NCBI RefSeq assembly: GCF_004088395.1 | Contig: NZ_CP035107.1 | Location: 1,131,001-1,195,000, forward strand | Direction of reading: 5' to 3' | Origin: Ornithobacterium rhinotracheale | GTDB lineage: Bacteria; Bacteroidota; Bacteroidia; Flavobacteriales; Weeksellaceae | Length of the DNA: 64,000 nucleotides | Shown here: positions 1 to 8,719 of the stretch, one piece after another | Layout of the letters: each line of letters starts with the position of its first letter | Numbering within the stretch: the stretch's first letter is position 1 | Program-made: the position numbers and the translations under genes | The notes under the pieces: model-generated | The model's input: only the letters and a program-made list of their open reading frames with translations | Database searches by the model: none | What the model was told of the DNA's origin: nothing

Positions 1-900
1 CTCTGCGTAAACATTCCATTCTTTAGGTTTGTAAGTCCCTAAATCTGAAAACACAAACTGTGTTCCTTTCTGTGCATTATATTTTTCGTAATACTCATAG
101 ATTTTCTTAGCACAATGGGACGCTTTATTATCAGGGTGGTCTTCGTACTTATCACTAATTAACCGCATATCTAACGACATTTTTCGAGCATAATCTGTTG
201 CAATCAACATTTTTGCTTTTTCCTCTTTCTCAGAAAGTTTAGGTCTTCCGAGTAAAGTAGCATCTCCGTTTTTAGCAAATTCCATTAGTTTTTCAATAAA
301 AACTTCTTGCTCTGGCGTAGGTGGAATATGGTATAAAACCTCATTCTTTTCTGGACGATCAATACCGATATCTTTTGCCGTTCGATAGTCCGTAATCTCC
401 GAATAGAATTGTGCTAATTCTGGTACTTTGATAAAATAGCGAAAGCGTTCTTTCTGTACAATATTATTCGCCACTGAAAATTCGTAATCGGTAGTTTTAC
501 GAGCATAGATGGCTGCCCAAGCATCAAAGCAAGTGATGCCTTGTTTCTCCATAGCCTGCGGGCGTAGATATTTGAATAGTAAATATAGTTCCGTTAAAGA
601 ATTGGATATGGTGGTACCTGATAAAAATGTAGCCCCCAAATCTTTTCCTGTACGCTGTTGAATGGTTCGAATAGCAAAAAGCAAGTTCAAAGCTCTTTGA
701 CTTCCTTGCATATTTCCTAATCCAGCCACTCGATTATGACGGGTATTGAACATTAAGTTTTTATACTTATGGCTCTCATCGACAAAAATATGATCGATAC
801 CCATAGTTTTAAAATCTACAATATCATCCTTACGATTTTCGATGTCGTGTCGTATAGTTTTTAATTTAACCTCTAAGTTTTCTTTTCGTCCAACAAATAG
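1..900 (-). pseudogene. C-terminal helicase part of a conjugative-element methylase/helicase (fragment)
   Basis: An open frame of 300 codons runs off the window start. It contains a superfamily-2 Walker B variant ([10 protein letters not shown]) and a motif III-like segment ([11 protein letters not shown]), as in the roughly 1900-residue helicase/N6-methylase proteins of Bacteroidetes conjugative elements. No start codon precedes it: the homologous frame begins abruptly after a TGA at 901-903, where R-M DNA starts. The N-terminus of the same gene is preserved at 2789-3043, so an internal segment, probably over 800 codons by comparison with the family, has been replaced. It is probably not translated as a working helicase. 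Confidence 0.75.
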
Positions 901-936
901 TCAAATTTGAAAAAAAAAAGTGGAATTTTCTTTATT

Positions 937-1995
937 TTATAGAAAAGAAGATTTGCTTTTATTTTTTAAATCAATAAATTCGTAACTTGGCTTAGGGATA
1001 AATAAATCAATATTAATTGTTTCTATTTTATCCATTGTTGCATTAATGGCATGTTCAGATTCATCAATGCCAATCCAATATCTTCCATTATTATGAGCTG
1101 CTTTTAATGTTGTTCCAGATCCACAAAAACAATCTAAGACAATACTTCCTTTTTGAGAAGAAGTCCGAACAATTAAATCTAATAAATCTAAATTCTTCTC
1201 GGTGGGATAAGTAGGATATTGAGGATCTTTATATTCCCAAATATCTTGAACTCTTTTTCCCTCTCGTTCATCTGCAAAAATAATCTTTCTAGGGTTTCCT
1301 GTTCTAGACCATTCAATCAATCCCTCCTTATCCCATTCTTCTAAAGTTTCGATATCTGTTCTCCAATGTCTTCCTTTAGGAGGCATAATACCTTTGAATA
1401 GTTGGTTCGATTTCCCTTTTTCTGTTTCCCCAGGAGCATGAATTGGTACTGTAGTATAACGTCTACCTTGTTCGTTTTTTTTAGGAAATAGCTTTTCTAA
1501 ATCTTTATCTGTATATTTTTCTCTAGGCTCATTCCAAATAGGCTTATCTGACTTCGAATAAAATAGTATCAGATCTTTCATATTTCCATAACCTATTCGA
1601 TTAAAGTTTTTAGGGTTACATTTAATACGAGTTATGTCATTTCTGAAATTATTTATACCAAAAATTTCATCCATTAAAATTTTAACATAGTGTCCTATCT
1701 TATAGTCAATATGTAAGTAAATAGATCCCTGTTCAGAGAGTAAATCCCTTAAAAGAATTAGTCTTTTTTTTATAAAATCAAGAAAGTCATCACCTAATAG
1801 TTTATCTGAATAAGCAATGTTCCCTTTTCTAGAATTACTAATTGTAGAGGCTCTCCCTTCTGTAATCATAAAATTACTACCTGTCGCAAAGGGAGGATCA
1901 ATGTAAACGAGGTCTACTTTCCCTTTCAATTTCCTATCTTCTAGTAGATAATGAAGTCCATTTATATTATTTCCTTTGATGAGTAAATTTTTCAT
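937..1995 (-). CDS. Beta-class site-specific DNA methyltransferase (N6-A or N4-C) of a type II R-M system
   Basis: This 352-residue protein has motif IV DPPF near residue 34 and motif I LDCFCGSGTT near residue 291. This circular permutation (catalytic motif before the SAM motif) defines beta-class amino-methyltransferases. It lies 3 nt downstream of the predicted endonuclease on the same strand, so the two form one transcription unit in the order R then M. The pair resembles Tsp45I-like systems, but the target site cannot be read from the sequence. The gene is AT-rich and sits inside a broken helicase gene, which points to acquisition as a cassette. Confidence 0.88.
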   Translation of the reverse strand: MKNLLIKGNNINGLHYLLEDRKLKGKVDLVYIDPPFATGSNFMITEGRASTISNSRKGNIAYSDKLLGDDFLDFIKKRLILLRDLLSEQGSIYLHIDYKIGHYVKILMDEIFGINNFRNDITRIKCNPKNFNRIGYGNMKDLILFYSKSDKPIWNEPREKYTDKDLEKLFPKKNEQGRRYTTVPIHAPGETEKGKSNQLFKGIMPPKGRHWRTDIETLEEWDKEGLIEWSRTGNPRKIIFADEREGKRVQDIWEYKDPQYPTYPTEKNLDLLDLIVRTSSQKGSIVLDCFCGSGTTLKAAHNNGRYWIGIDESEHAINATMDKIETINIDLFIPKPSYEFIDLKNKSKSSFL

Positions 1996-1998
1996 TTG

Positions 1999-2781
1999 TT
2001 ATATTTGATATAAAAATTCTCTAAGTACTAATGCGCTTAAAATATTCTCATTTTTATAGGTCTCTGTGATAGCCTTATACATTTTGTTTCTTCCTTTTAT
2101 AAATAAAACACCGTCTAATATAGCAATTTTTATAGCATTCACATCTTTCGTTTGAATAGTCTGAATAGCATCATTAAATTGAGCATTTTGATGACCGCCA
2201 AAATCTGTTAAAAACTTGGCTTCTCCTATTACATATTTTTTATTAAAACGTCCTACAAAATCTAATCCTTTATTATGATTATACCCCAAATATTCTCTGG
2301 CAAATTTCATCATTCCCGCATCACCTGCATCAAGAATTGCATCATCTTCATTATCCATAAAATCACATAGTTTAACAGGCTCTATTCCAAGTGATTTGTT
2401 TCTTAACCAATTCCTAAACATAGGTCCAATTTGCCTATTAGTTTCTTTAGGTTCACTACATCTCTCGAATATTTTGTCTATTCCCATCTCATATAAACGC
2501 CCACATATTCGATTAACTGTTCGTGGATTTCTTGTAATTGCCGTTTTATCTCTTTTCAAATATGCTATATAACTATCCTTAATAGGGAAAAGGTCAAGTT
2601 TTAACAATTCTGTAATCAAGGTAGCGTTATCTTTTTTATCAAAAGCCTCTTCTATATCCTTCCAAAGGATTTCATTTATACCTCTAATTCCATCAGGAAT
2701 TGTTGGGTAGACTTGAAATAAATCATCTAAATATGATCTTTGATTTGCATATTCAATACTAAGTTTTGTCCAGTGATTCAT
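1999..2781 (-). CDS. Type II restriction endonuclease, PD-(D/E)XK type
   Basis: The C-terminal half carries a PD-(D/E)XK nuclease signature: GLDFVG followed by VIGEAKF, giving the catalytic Asp...Glu-x-Lys, then a Gln-rich helix (GHQNAQFNDA). Its partner is the methyltransferase immediately downstream. The frame can also start at 2802, but the TACTTTTG -7 element at 2806-2813 almost touches that codon. The second ATG at 2781 gives a normal short leader, so I chose it; leaderless translation from 2802 is the alternative. The Tsp45I-like assignment is a family impression only. Confidence 0.72.
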   Translation of the reverse strand: MNHWTKLSIEYANQRSYLDDLFQVYPTIPDGIRGINEILWKDIEEAFDKKDNATLITELLKLDLFPIKDSYIAYLKRDKTAITRNPRTVNRICGRLYEMGIDKIFERCSEPKETNRQIGPMFRNWLRNKSLGIEPVKLCDFMDNEDDAILDAGDAGMMKFAREYLGYNHNKGLDFVGRFNKKYVIGEAKFLTDFGGHQNAQFNDAIQTIQTKDVNAIKIAILDGVLFIKGRNKMYKAITETYKNENILSALVLREFLYQI

Positions 2782-2788
2782 GATTTTA

Positions 2789-3043
2789 CTATAAAAATTC
2801 ATTTACAAAAGTACAAAACTTATAATTAATTTTAGAATACATTTGGTTGGATTTCGTCCAACTCTGAATATCTCTATAGTCATTAGCAGGATTTAGAATG
2901 AATTTTAGTCCCCCAAAACCTGAATATTGTTTTAAGATTTCTTTTTCAGCATTAGTAGCAAGTCGCTTTTCGAGGTCTAACTCAAAAGCGACTTGCAATG
3001 CTTTAATATTATTCTCTAAATGTAGTTTCTTATTGAACGCCAT
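2789..3043 (-). pseudogene. N-terminal fragment of the conjugative-element helicase/methylase
   Basis: The fragment begins MAFNKKLHLENNIKAL and contains LKQYSGFGGLKFILNPAN. That is the usual N-terminus of the large helicase/methylase protein that follows DUF1896 in Bacteroidetes conjugative elements. Homology fades after about 75 residues, where the R-M cassette begins. The helicase domain resumes only at 900. The start overlaps the end of the DUF1896 gene by 14 nt, which preserves the original operon arrangement. Confidence 0.72.
2806..2813 (-). promoter_or_regulatory. -7 promoter element (TAnnTTTG) of the first R-M operon
   Basis: TACTTTTG on the minus strand matches the Bacteroidota -7 consensus and lies 24 nt before the ATG at 2781. 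It also lies inside the reading frame of the helicase N-terminal fragment, near the junction with the cassette. Confidence 0.5.
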
Positions 3044-3467
3044 TTTCTTCAATCCATATTTGAATTTGTCCTGTCAATTCTGTGTAAAGTTGATCGTATT
3101 CGGGACTGTCCTCAAAATCTTTGTGTATATCGTAGTTTTCAAAAACTTCTACACAGTACGGAAACATTTTTAAAGCAAATGAGCGTAATTCATTGTCGGG
3201 TATTTCTCTATCAAACTCATTGCTTACTACGCGATATACCATATCAAATGGTGAAAAGTACAAGCCTTCAAATAAAACTTCATTTGCAATTCGCCGACAT
3301 TCTAACACATCATTTCCCGCTTCAAACGCATTTTGATATGCCTGTGCTGCTAAATCACCCCTTGCTTGGATAAATTCCTCATCAGTTGCCAGATTAGGAA
3401 AACTGGTGTTTAATAATTCTCTTAGTCGTAAATCGTAATACGAAATTTCTTTTTCTTGTGTTGCCAT
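3030..3467 (-). CDS. DUF1896 family protein of conjugative elements
   Basis: This 145-residue acidic protein has the DUF1896 pattern: SYYDLRLRELLNTSFP at the N-terminus, then a central FDMVYRVVSNEFD segment. It always travels between the large helicase and topoisomerase III in Bacteroidetes conjugative transposons, and does so here. Its biochemical role is unknown. It is intact, unlike both neighbours, so it may still be expressed, although its partners are broken. Confidence 0.82.
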   Translation of the reverse strand: MATQEKEISYYDLRLRELLNTSFPNLATDEEFIQARGDLAAQAYQNAFEAGNDVLECRRIANEVLFEGLYFSPFDMVYRVVSNEFDREIPDNELRSFALKMFPYCVEVFENYDIHKDFEDSPEYDQLYTELTGQIQIWIEENGVQ

Positions 3468-3570
3468 AATTTTTATATTTATTAAATTTTATCTATGTAT
3501 TTGCATTACTACTCACTTTTTGAGTATGAACGCAAACATTTCAAACAATAAGTTTAGATAATTATCTATT

Positions 3571-3590
3571 GACGGCATTTATCGCCGTTA
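3571..3590. repeat. Small inverted repeat between topB remnant and DUF1896
   Basis: ACGGC and GCCGT arms flank an ATTTATC loop in the 155-bp gap. It could be a weak hairpin in the topB-DUF1896 transcript. Nothing else is visible in the gap. Confidence 0.3.
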
Positions 3591-3621
3591 AATATTCATT
3601 GCTTAAACTAATTGTTGTAGA

Positions 3622-4899
3622 TTACTTTCGTTTTCGTCTTCCTTTTTTATTTTTAGAGCGAGGCGGAAACTCAAAAGCCGTAGAACCATCTTCTTGTAGT
3701 GCTAAATAAGCATCAAAACTTTTTCCTGCTTTGTTTTTTAATCCTTTTAAAAGCGTTGTTTTTCCATTTTCTAATAATGCCATTACGGCTTGATCATTTA
3801 CCTGTTTTCCACAGACATTTTTAAAGAATAACCATTCGCAATCATCTTCCATACATTTAGCAACTTTCTCGTATAGGCGAACGCTTTGCTTTTTACATAC
3901 AGGGCAAACCAATGTTGGTGAAGCAACCCCTTCGATTTCCATCGCTAAAAAATCTTCTGTAATTTTTTGGGTATAATCTTTCATCGCTTGTAAGAATTCT
4001 TTTGGAGGGCGTAGCCCTTCCTCAATTTCATTGAGAGAGGCTTCCCATTCGCCCGTTAATGCTACATCGGCGATTTTTCGGTCTTTGACCCATTCAAATA
4101 CTTTCAATCCCTTTTCGGTGGGAACTAGGCTTTTCTTTTGGCGTTTGATATAGTTTCGTTTCAGCAAAGTTTCTATGGTTGCCGCTCGAGTAGCGGGAGT
4201 TCCAATACCAGTACCTTTGAGTAATTGTCGTTGATTTTCGTCTTCCAAATCCTTACCTGCCGATTCCATTGCCGATAGCAAAGTGGCTTCTGTATATAAT
4301 GCTGGCGGGCGGGTGGTTTTGGATAGAATTTGACTGGCCTTTACTTTTAAGGTATCTCCTTTTTGTAGTTCAGGAAGCTCTTGCGGAATTTCCTCTTCTT
4401 TTTCTATTTCTGAAAAAGAGCCATTGACCGCTCTCCAACCTGCGGATTGTATCGTACAACCTTTGATTTCGTAGTTTTTATGACCTGCTTCTACGGTTAT
4501 CTTCTGCGTTTCCTTGATACAAACTTCCGATACCGCTTCTAATAAACGCCCGGCAATCATTTTATAAATGAGGGCTTCTTTCTTAGGAAGTTCGGTCGGT
4601 ATTTTGTCAGTAATGAGCAGTCCGTGATGGTCGGTTACTTTTACATCATTGACGATACGCTTGGTAAGAGAGGAGCGTCTGAGTTGTTGTGCATATTTTG
4701 CATAGTCCTCATAATGCTCTAATTGTTTAATCAATAAAGGAATTTCTGCCCATACATCTTCTGAAATATATTTACTTCCTGTACGAGGATAAGTGATGTA
4801 TTTCTTTTCATACAAACTTTGAGCGATGTTTAAAGTTTCGTCCGCTGAAAAATTATACTTTTTATTCGCCTCTTTTTGAAGTGCAGTTAAATCATATGT
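3622..4899 (-). pseudogene. topB: DNA topoisomerase III (TopB), 5'-truncated
   Basis: The remaining 426 codons include the type IA active site KYITYPRTGSKYI, the GIGTPATRA element, and a C-terminal CPVCKK...C...C zinc-ribbon-like part with a basic tail. The Toprim domain and everything before TYDLTALQKEANKKY are missing. A TAG at 4900-4902 ends the upstream frame exactly where the second R-M module begins. TopB of conjugative elements acts in DNA processing during transfer. Without the Toprim acidic residues this copy cannot cleave or religate DNA. Translation could only start internally, for example near 4815. Confidence 0.82.
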
Positions 4900-4911
4900 C
4901 TAATTATTTTT

Positions 4912-4919
4912 AATATATT
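4912..4919 (+). promoter_or_regulatory. -7 promoter element of the second R-M operon
   Basis: TATATTTG matches the TAnnTTTG consensus and lies 19 nt before the endonuclease ATG at 4939, just past the topB breakpoint. The cassette therefore appears to have brought its own promoter. Confidence 0.55.
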
Positions 4920-4938
4920 TGCAAAAAAGAAAAAACAG

Positions 4939-6075
4939 ATGAATGATCGAGATAAAATAATTATTGGTCAGGAAGAAATTAGAGAGAGGTATTTCCATGA
5001 TAGGATAATTGAAAATCATAGTATTCAATCTGATATTTTGTCAATATTAGATCTTCCTAATGATTTATCTTTAGTGAATTTTATACATGAAGATAGGTAT
5101 ATAAATGGAATTATTGCTGATTTTACTCTCGTATATAACAATAAAATTAGAGCTATCATAGAATGTAAAGCTGGAGATATTGGAGTTACTGACTATGTGA
5201 GAGGAATAGGGCAAGTATTACAATATGAATATTTTTATGAAAATAATATTTCTCCTAAATCTTATCCATATCATGAGAAATTTAATAGTATTTTATTAAT
5301 ACCATCTTCAGCATTTAAAAACAATAGTTTTAATATAGGTAAATTTAAATATCCATATTATAATTATTTAGTTGAAATTAATGAAGTTAATAATGTAGCC
5401 AGAAGAATTACTTCAAAGGAATTAGAAGATTTCGCTCAGGCAGAAGGAAATAATCTTACGAGTATATCTCAATATTATGTTAGGGATACTAGAGTTTTTG
5501 AATTATACATGTTATTAAGGTATTTATGTTTCTTGAAAATAAAAGGAGAAACTAATGTCAATAGAAAAGCAATTGAAAAAGAAATGCAGAAGACAGAAAC
5601 TATTAATAATGGGAATTGGCGTAATGTCTGGATTAGTTTGTCGTCTTTTGGTTTTATAGATTCTAATAATCTTCCAACTCCTTCTGGTCAAGAACTAGGT
5701 ATGTTAAATATAGATGACTTTCTCTTGATGATGTATAAATCTTACATAAAACCATATTTAGATATTTTAATGGAATATTTTTCTGAAAACGATAATAATC
5801 TAATCAATGAGTTAAAAAAGATTAAAAGAGATATAGTAAGTAAGTTTAATGGAAAAGAAGTGCTTTATTTGACTCAGTCTGAAACAAGGTATCTATCTTC
5901 TTGGTTAAATATACTAAGAGATGATTATGGTTGTATAGATTTTGAACCTAAAAGTAAATACCGTACACTTATATACAATCCTAAGGAATTAAATGATAGC
6001 TTTTTAAAGATGAAAATAAAAGAAAATACAAAAGCTTATAGTTATATTGAAAATTTAAGTAGAATATTACGATAA
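4939..6075 (+). CDS. Putative type II restriction endonuclease (PD-(D/E)XK) paired with a C5-methyltransferase
   Basis: This protein has 378 residues. Residues about 65-100 hold a PD-(D/E)XK core: an Asp in IIADFTLVYNN, then AIIECKAGD, followed by a helix ending in GIGQVLQYEYF. The middle part may be a winged-helix DNA-binding segment, and the C-terminal third has no clear motif. The stop overlaps the start of the cytosine methyltransferase gene (TAATG), so the two are translationally coupled. I infer the endonuclease role from the nuclease core and the coupling; specificity is unknown. It is very AT-rich compared with core genes. Confidence 0.7.
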   Translation: MNDRDKIIIGQEEIRERYFHDRIIENHSIQSDILSILDLPNDLSLVNFIHEDRYINGIIADFTLVYNNKIRAIIECKAGDIGVTDYVRGIGQVLQYEYFYENNISPKSYPYHEKFNSILLIPSSAFKNNSFNIGKFKYPYYNYLVEINEVNNVARRITSKELEDFAQAEGNNLTSISQYYVRDTRVFELYMLLRYLCFLKIKGETNVNRKAIEKEMQKTETINNGNWRNVWISLSSFGFIDSNNLPTPSGQELGMLNIDDFLLMMYKSYIKPYLDILMEYFSENDNNLINELKKIKRDIVSKFNGKEVLYLTQSETRYLSSWLNILRDDYGCIDFEPKSKYRTLIYNPKELNDSFLKMKIKENTKAYSYIENLSRILR

Positions 6076-7346
6076 TGAAAAAATTCACTCTATTTGAAAC
6101 ATTTGTAGGAGCTGGCGGTTCACATATTGGGTTTAAAGAAAATGGGTTTAAATCTGTGTATGTAAATGACAATAATAAAGATTGTCTAGCTACATTACTA
6201 TATAATAACCCTGAAATAAAAAAAGAAGCATATATAGATCATAACAGTATTATTGACATTAATACAGATAAGTTACTAGACAATATAAAATTAAAAAAAG
6301 GAGAGCTTGATGTTATGTTTGGAGGGATCGTATGCAAAGGATTTAGCCTTGCAGGAGAGCGATCACCTAACGATGAAAGAAACTATTTTTACCATAAACA
6401 ATTAGAGCTAGTAGCAATTACAAGACCTAAAATTAGTATTATCGAAAATGTGAAAGCTTTTCTTAATGGTAAAGTTTTAAGAGAAAATACTCCAGATAAG
6501 ATTAAGGCGGAAGTCAATAGGATTTGGCAAGAATTGGAAAATTATAAAGGTCGGAAAGCAGAACTTAGAAAAAAAAATAGAATAACAGCTGATTTTTTGC
6601 TGAAGGGAAAATTATTAAAACAAGAAAAAGAAAATTTATTGAGATTGATAAACCAAAATGAATATTTAATTTCAGTATTAGATGATGTTTATAATATTTA
6701 TAAAAGATTAGGTTACAATGTATCTCACAAAATTTTAAATACAGCATGGTATGGTGCGTCAACAAAGAGGGAAAGAATAATTATTGTGGCGACCAGAAAT
6801 GATTTAAAAGGAAAATTTAAATTTCCATATCCAATCTATCATTCAAAAGAAATTAATACCAAACTAGACTTTGAAAACCTTGATGGAGATTGTAATTTTA
6901 AGGAACCGAAAACTATAGCTGATGCACTGTCTAAAATTGATTATACAGATAAAGAGGACACCGATAATATTCCAATGAATCATAATAAAAAAACGATTGA
7001 ACGTTTTAAGTATATTAAGGAAGGTCAAAATATTCAAGATAGTATGGATGATCTACCAGAAGATTTAAAAATAAGTCGTTTTTATTCTAGAGGTAATACT
7101 ATGCGTTTAGCAATGAATTCTTTAGCTCCCACATTGGTTCCAGGGCATAGCAACTTTCCTGTGCATCCTAAAGAACATAGAAGCATAACGGTAAGAGAGG
7201 CAGCAGTAATTTCTGGCTTTCCTTTAAATTATAAATTTATAGGGAATCATTCTAAAAGGTGTGAGCATGTTGGTAATGCAGTTCCCCCTCCTTTAGCTTC
7301 TGCATTAGCAAAACAATGTTTAGAGTTTTTAATTCAACAAAGGTGA
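6075..7346 (+). CDS. DNA (cytosine-5)-methyltransferase of a type II R-M system
   Basis: This 423-residue protein has the C5-methylase motifs in order: motif I FETFVGAGGSHIGF near residue 6, motif IV GGIVCKGFSLAG with the catalytic Cys, motif VI ENV, motif VIII TKRERIIIVA, and the C-terminal SGFP and GNAVPPPLA motifs. It protects DNA against the coupled endonuclease upstream. Motif IV reads Val-Cys-Lys instead of the usual Pro-Cys-Gln, which is unusual, although the catalytic Cys is kept. A helical insert of about 60 residues (roughly 140-200) lies between motifs VI and VIII. Confidence 0.9.
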   Translation: MKKFTLFETFVGAGGSHIGFKENGFKSVYVNDNNKDCLATLLYNNPEIKKEAYIDHNSIIDINTDKLLDNIKLKKGELDVMFGGIVCKGFSLAGERSPNDERNYFYHKQLELVAITRPKISIIENVKAFLNGKVLRENTPDKIKAEVNRIWQELENYKGRKAELRKKNRITADFLLKGKLLKQEKENLLRLINQNEYLISVLDDVYNIYKRLGYNVSHKILNTAWYGASTKRERIIIVATRNDLKGKFKFPYPIYHSKEINTKLDFENLDGDCNFKEPKTIADALSKIDYTDKEDTDNIPMNHNKKTIERFKYIKEGQNIQDSMDDLPEDLKISRFYSRGNTMRLAMNSLAPTLVPGHSNFPVHPKEHRSITVREAAVISGFPLNYKFIGNHSKRCEHVGNAVPPPLASALAKQCLEFLIQQR

Positions 7347-7365
7347 TTAATATATCTCACTTGTG

Positions 7366-7545
7366 GTTTCTTACAATAATTACTTGTAGGAACATCCTAA
7401 TAACTCATAGGAATACAAAATCTACCTGTAGAAATACAAGGACGCCCTATAGGCGTATATAAATGATCCGTAGGAATAGGAAAATAATAAGTAGGAGCCT
7501 ATTTTTTAAAGAAAATTTAAAAAACGGATTGTAGGAATAGAAGAG
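7366..7545. repeat. Cluster of degenerate GTAGGAATA-type repeats in an intergenic region
   Basis: The spacer between the methyltransferase and the 219-residue gene contains several short variants of TGTAGGAATA: cttgtaggaaca, cataggaatac, cctgtagaaatac, ccgtaggaatag, agtaggagc and ttgtaggaatag. They are direct repeats at irregular spacing. They look like iterons or protein-binding sites, but no function is evident. Confidence 0.4.
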
Positions 7546-7595
7546 TGATTGATTTTTTCGTATATTTTAGCAGTATCAACTAATAAAAACAAAAT

Positions 7596-8255
7596 ATGAT
7601 GAGTAAATTAAAAACTTCCGAACTCCAATACCTCGAAAACTACCGCGTTTTATTCGCTAATTTAGAGGAGATAAAAGACTTAAAAACCGAATTGGCAGAC
7701 TACGGCTACGACGATACTAAAATCGCCGAAGGCAAAGCCTTATTCGACGACACACAACAACTCTACGACCAAAACAAACAAGAAACCGCCGAAGAAAAAG
7801 AAGCCTATGCCCGGTTTTCAGACGCTTTTAGTCATTTAAAGAAGACTTATGGCAAACACCGCAAGATAGCCAAAGTCGCCCTAATGAAAAAAACAGAACT
7901 TTGGAAAACCCTTGCCATTGATGGCAGTTTGTCCGCCGCCTATGTAAAAGCAATGCAAGAAATCAAAACCTTTTACGAGCAAGCCCAAAACCACAGCGAT
8001 GCCAAACCCCTATTAGAAAAGTTCAAAATCAATCAAGCCGTAGTCGATGCCCAAGTCGCACAAATTCAGCAAGTAGAAACCCTACGCGCTAAGTACGAAA
8101 AAGAAAAAGGCGAAAACCAAAACGCTACCCAACAGAAAAACAAAGCCTTTGCCGACCTATCCGATTGGATCAAAGAATTCTACGCCGTAGCCCAAGTCGC
8201 CTTGGACGACCGCCCTCAACTAATGGAAAGCATCGGTAAATTCGTAAGAAGTTAA
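7596..8255 (+). CDS. Coiled-coil protein of unknown function, conserved in Bacteroidota mobile DNA
   Basis: This 219-residue helical protein (MSKLKTSELQYLENYRVLF at the N-terminus) is rich in Glu, Lys, Gln and Ala, with no signal peptide and no membrane segment. Its codons use many GCC and CCC triplets, giving clearly higher GC than the R-M genes before it and suggesting a separate origin. A strong hairpin terminator follows 20 nt after the stop. I recognise the type as a hypothetical protein found in flavobacteria; no enzymatic motif is visible. Confidence 0.7.
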   Translation: MMSKLKTSELQYLENYRVLFANLEEIKDLKTELADYGYDDTKIAEGKALFDDTQQLYDQNKQETAEEKEAYARFSDAFSHLKKTYGKHRKIAKVALMKKTELWKTLAIDGSLSAAYVKAMQEIKTFYEQAQNHSDAKPLLEKFKINQAVVDAQVAQIQQVETLRAKYEKEKGENQNATQQKNKAFADLSDWIKEFYAVAQVALDDRPQLMESIGKFVRS

Positions 8256-8276
8256 AAAATCATTTAAAACCCACTT

Positions 8277-8310
8277 AAAAGACCTTTCACCATCCACGAA
8301 AGGTCTTTTT
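8277..8310 (+). terminator. Intrinsic terminator after the coiled-coil gene
   Basis: A 12-bp stem (AAAAGACCTTTC with GAAAGGTCTTTT) with a 9-nt loop ends in a run of T. Confidence 0.85.
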
Positions 8311-8324
8311 GTTTAATTATTCAA

Positions 8325-8441
8325 TCATAATTGGTCAATGATTTCTGTCGATTGGGATTGCTTCTGGATATACGCTTTTATAAACTGGATTTCTTGGCGT
8401 AATTGTAGCCATTGGCTCTCCTCAATAGTGATTAATTTCAT
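8325..8441 (-). CDS. Possible 38-residue remnant of an excisionase/HTH-type protein
   Basis: The small frame reads MKLITIEESQWLQLRQEIQF then IKAYIQKQSQSTEIIDQL. This resembles the N-terminal arm of the small helix-turn-helix proteins that accompany RteC and integrases in Bacteroidetes elements. The DNA-binding domain that normally follows is absent, so it is either a truncated remnant or chance. It sits in the otherwise empty 8.31-8.72 kb gap, which also contains a 15-bp direct repeat. Confidence 0.3.
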   Translation of the reverse strand: MKLITIEESQWLQLRQEIQFIKAYIQKQSQSTEIIDQL

Positions 8442-8505
8442 TACTTCTGATTTTATCGTTTATCTGGGGAAAGTTCAGAAGACTGAGGCTATGATAACGC
8501 CAAGT

Positions 8506-8665
8506 TTTGCCAATGGGTAGATAGAAAATTAGCGTATTTTAACGAATTTATATTTATGCCTTAATAATCATGGGTTTAGAGCAAAAAAAAAGACGCTTAA
8601 AGCGACTGATGATCATCTTGAAATTAGTAAAGTAAGTAGTGTGAGTGTGGTTTGCCAATGGGTAG
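8506..8665. repeat. 15-bp direct repeat (TTTGCCAATGGGTAG)
   Basis: Identical 15-mers occur at 8506-8520 and 8651-8665. The stretch between them has no convincing gene. It may be a scar of an earlier insertion or deletion in the element. Confidence 0.6.
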
Positions 8666-8719
8666 TTATGGGCAAAGTTTATTCAGCCCCTTAGCAGGCT
8701 GATCAATTCTTAGATATTC

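Noticed and set aside
8338-8520. 60-codon plus-strand frame with many Trp residues
   Set aside because: No homology pattern and no promoter; the opposite strand holds a more plausible short HTH-like remnant.
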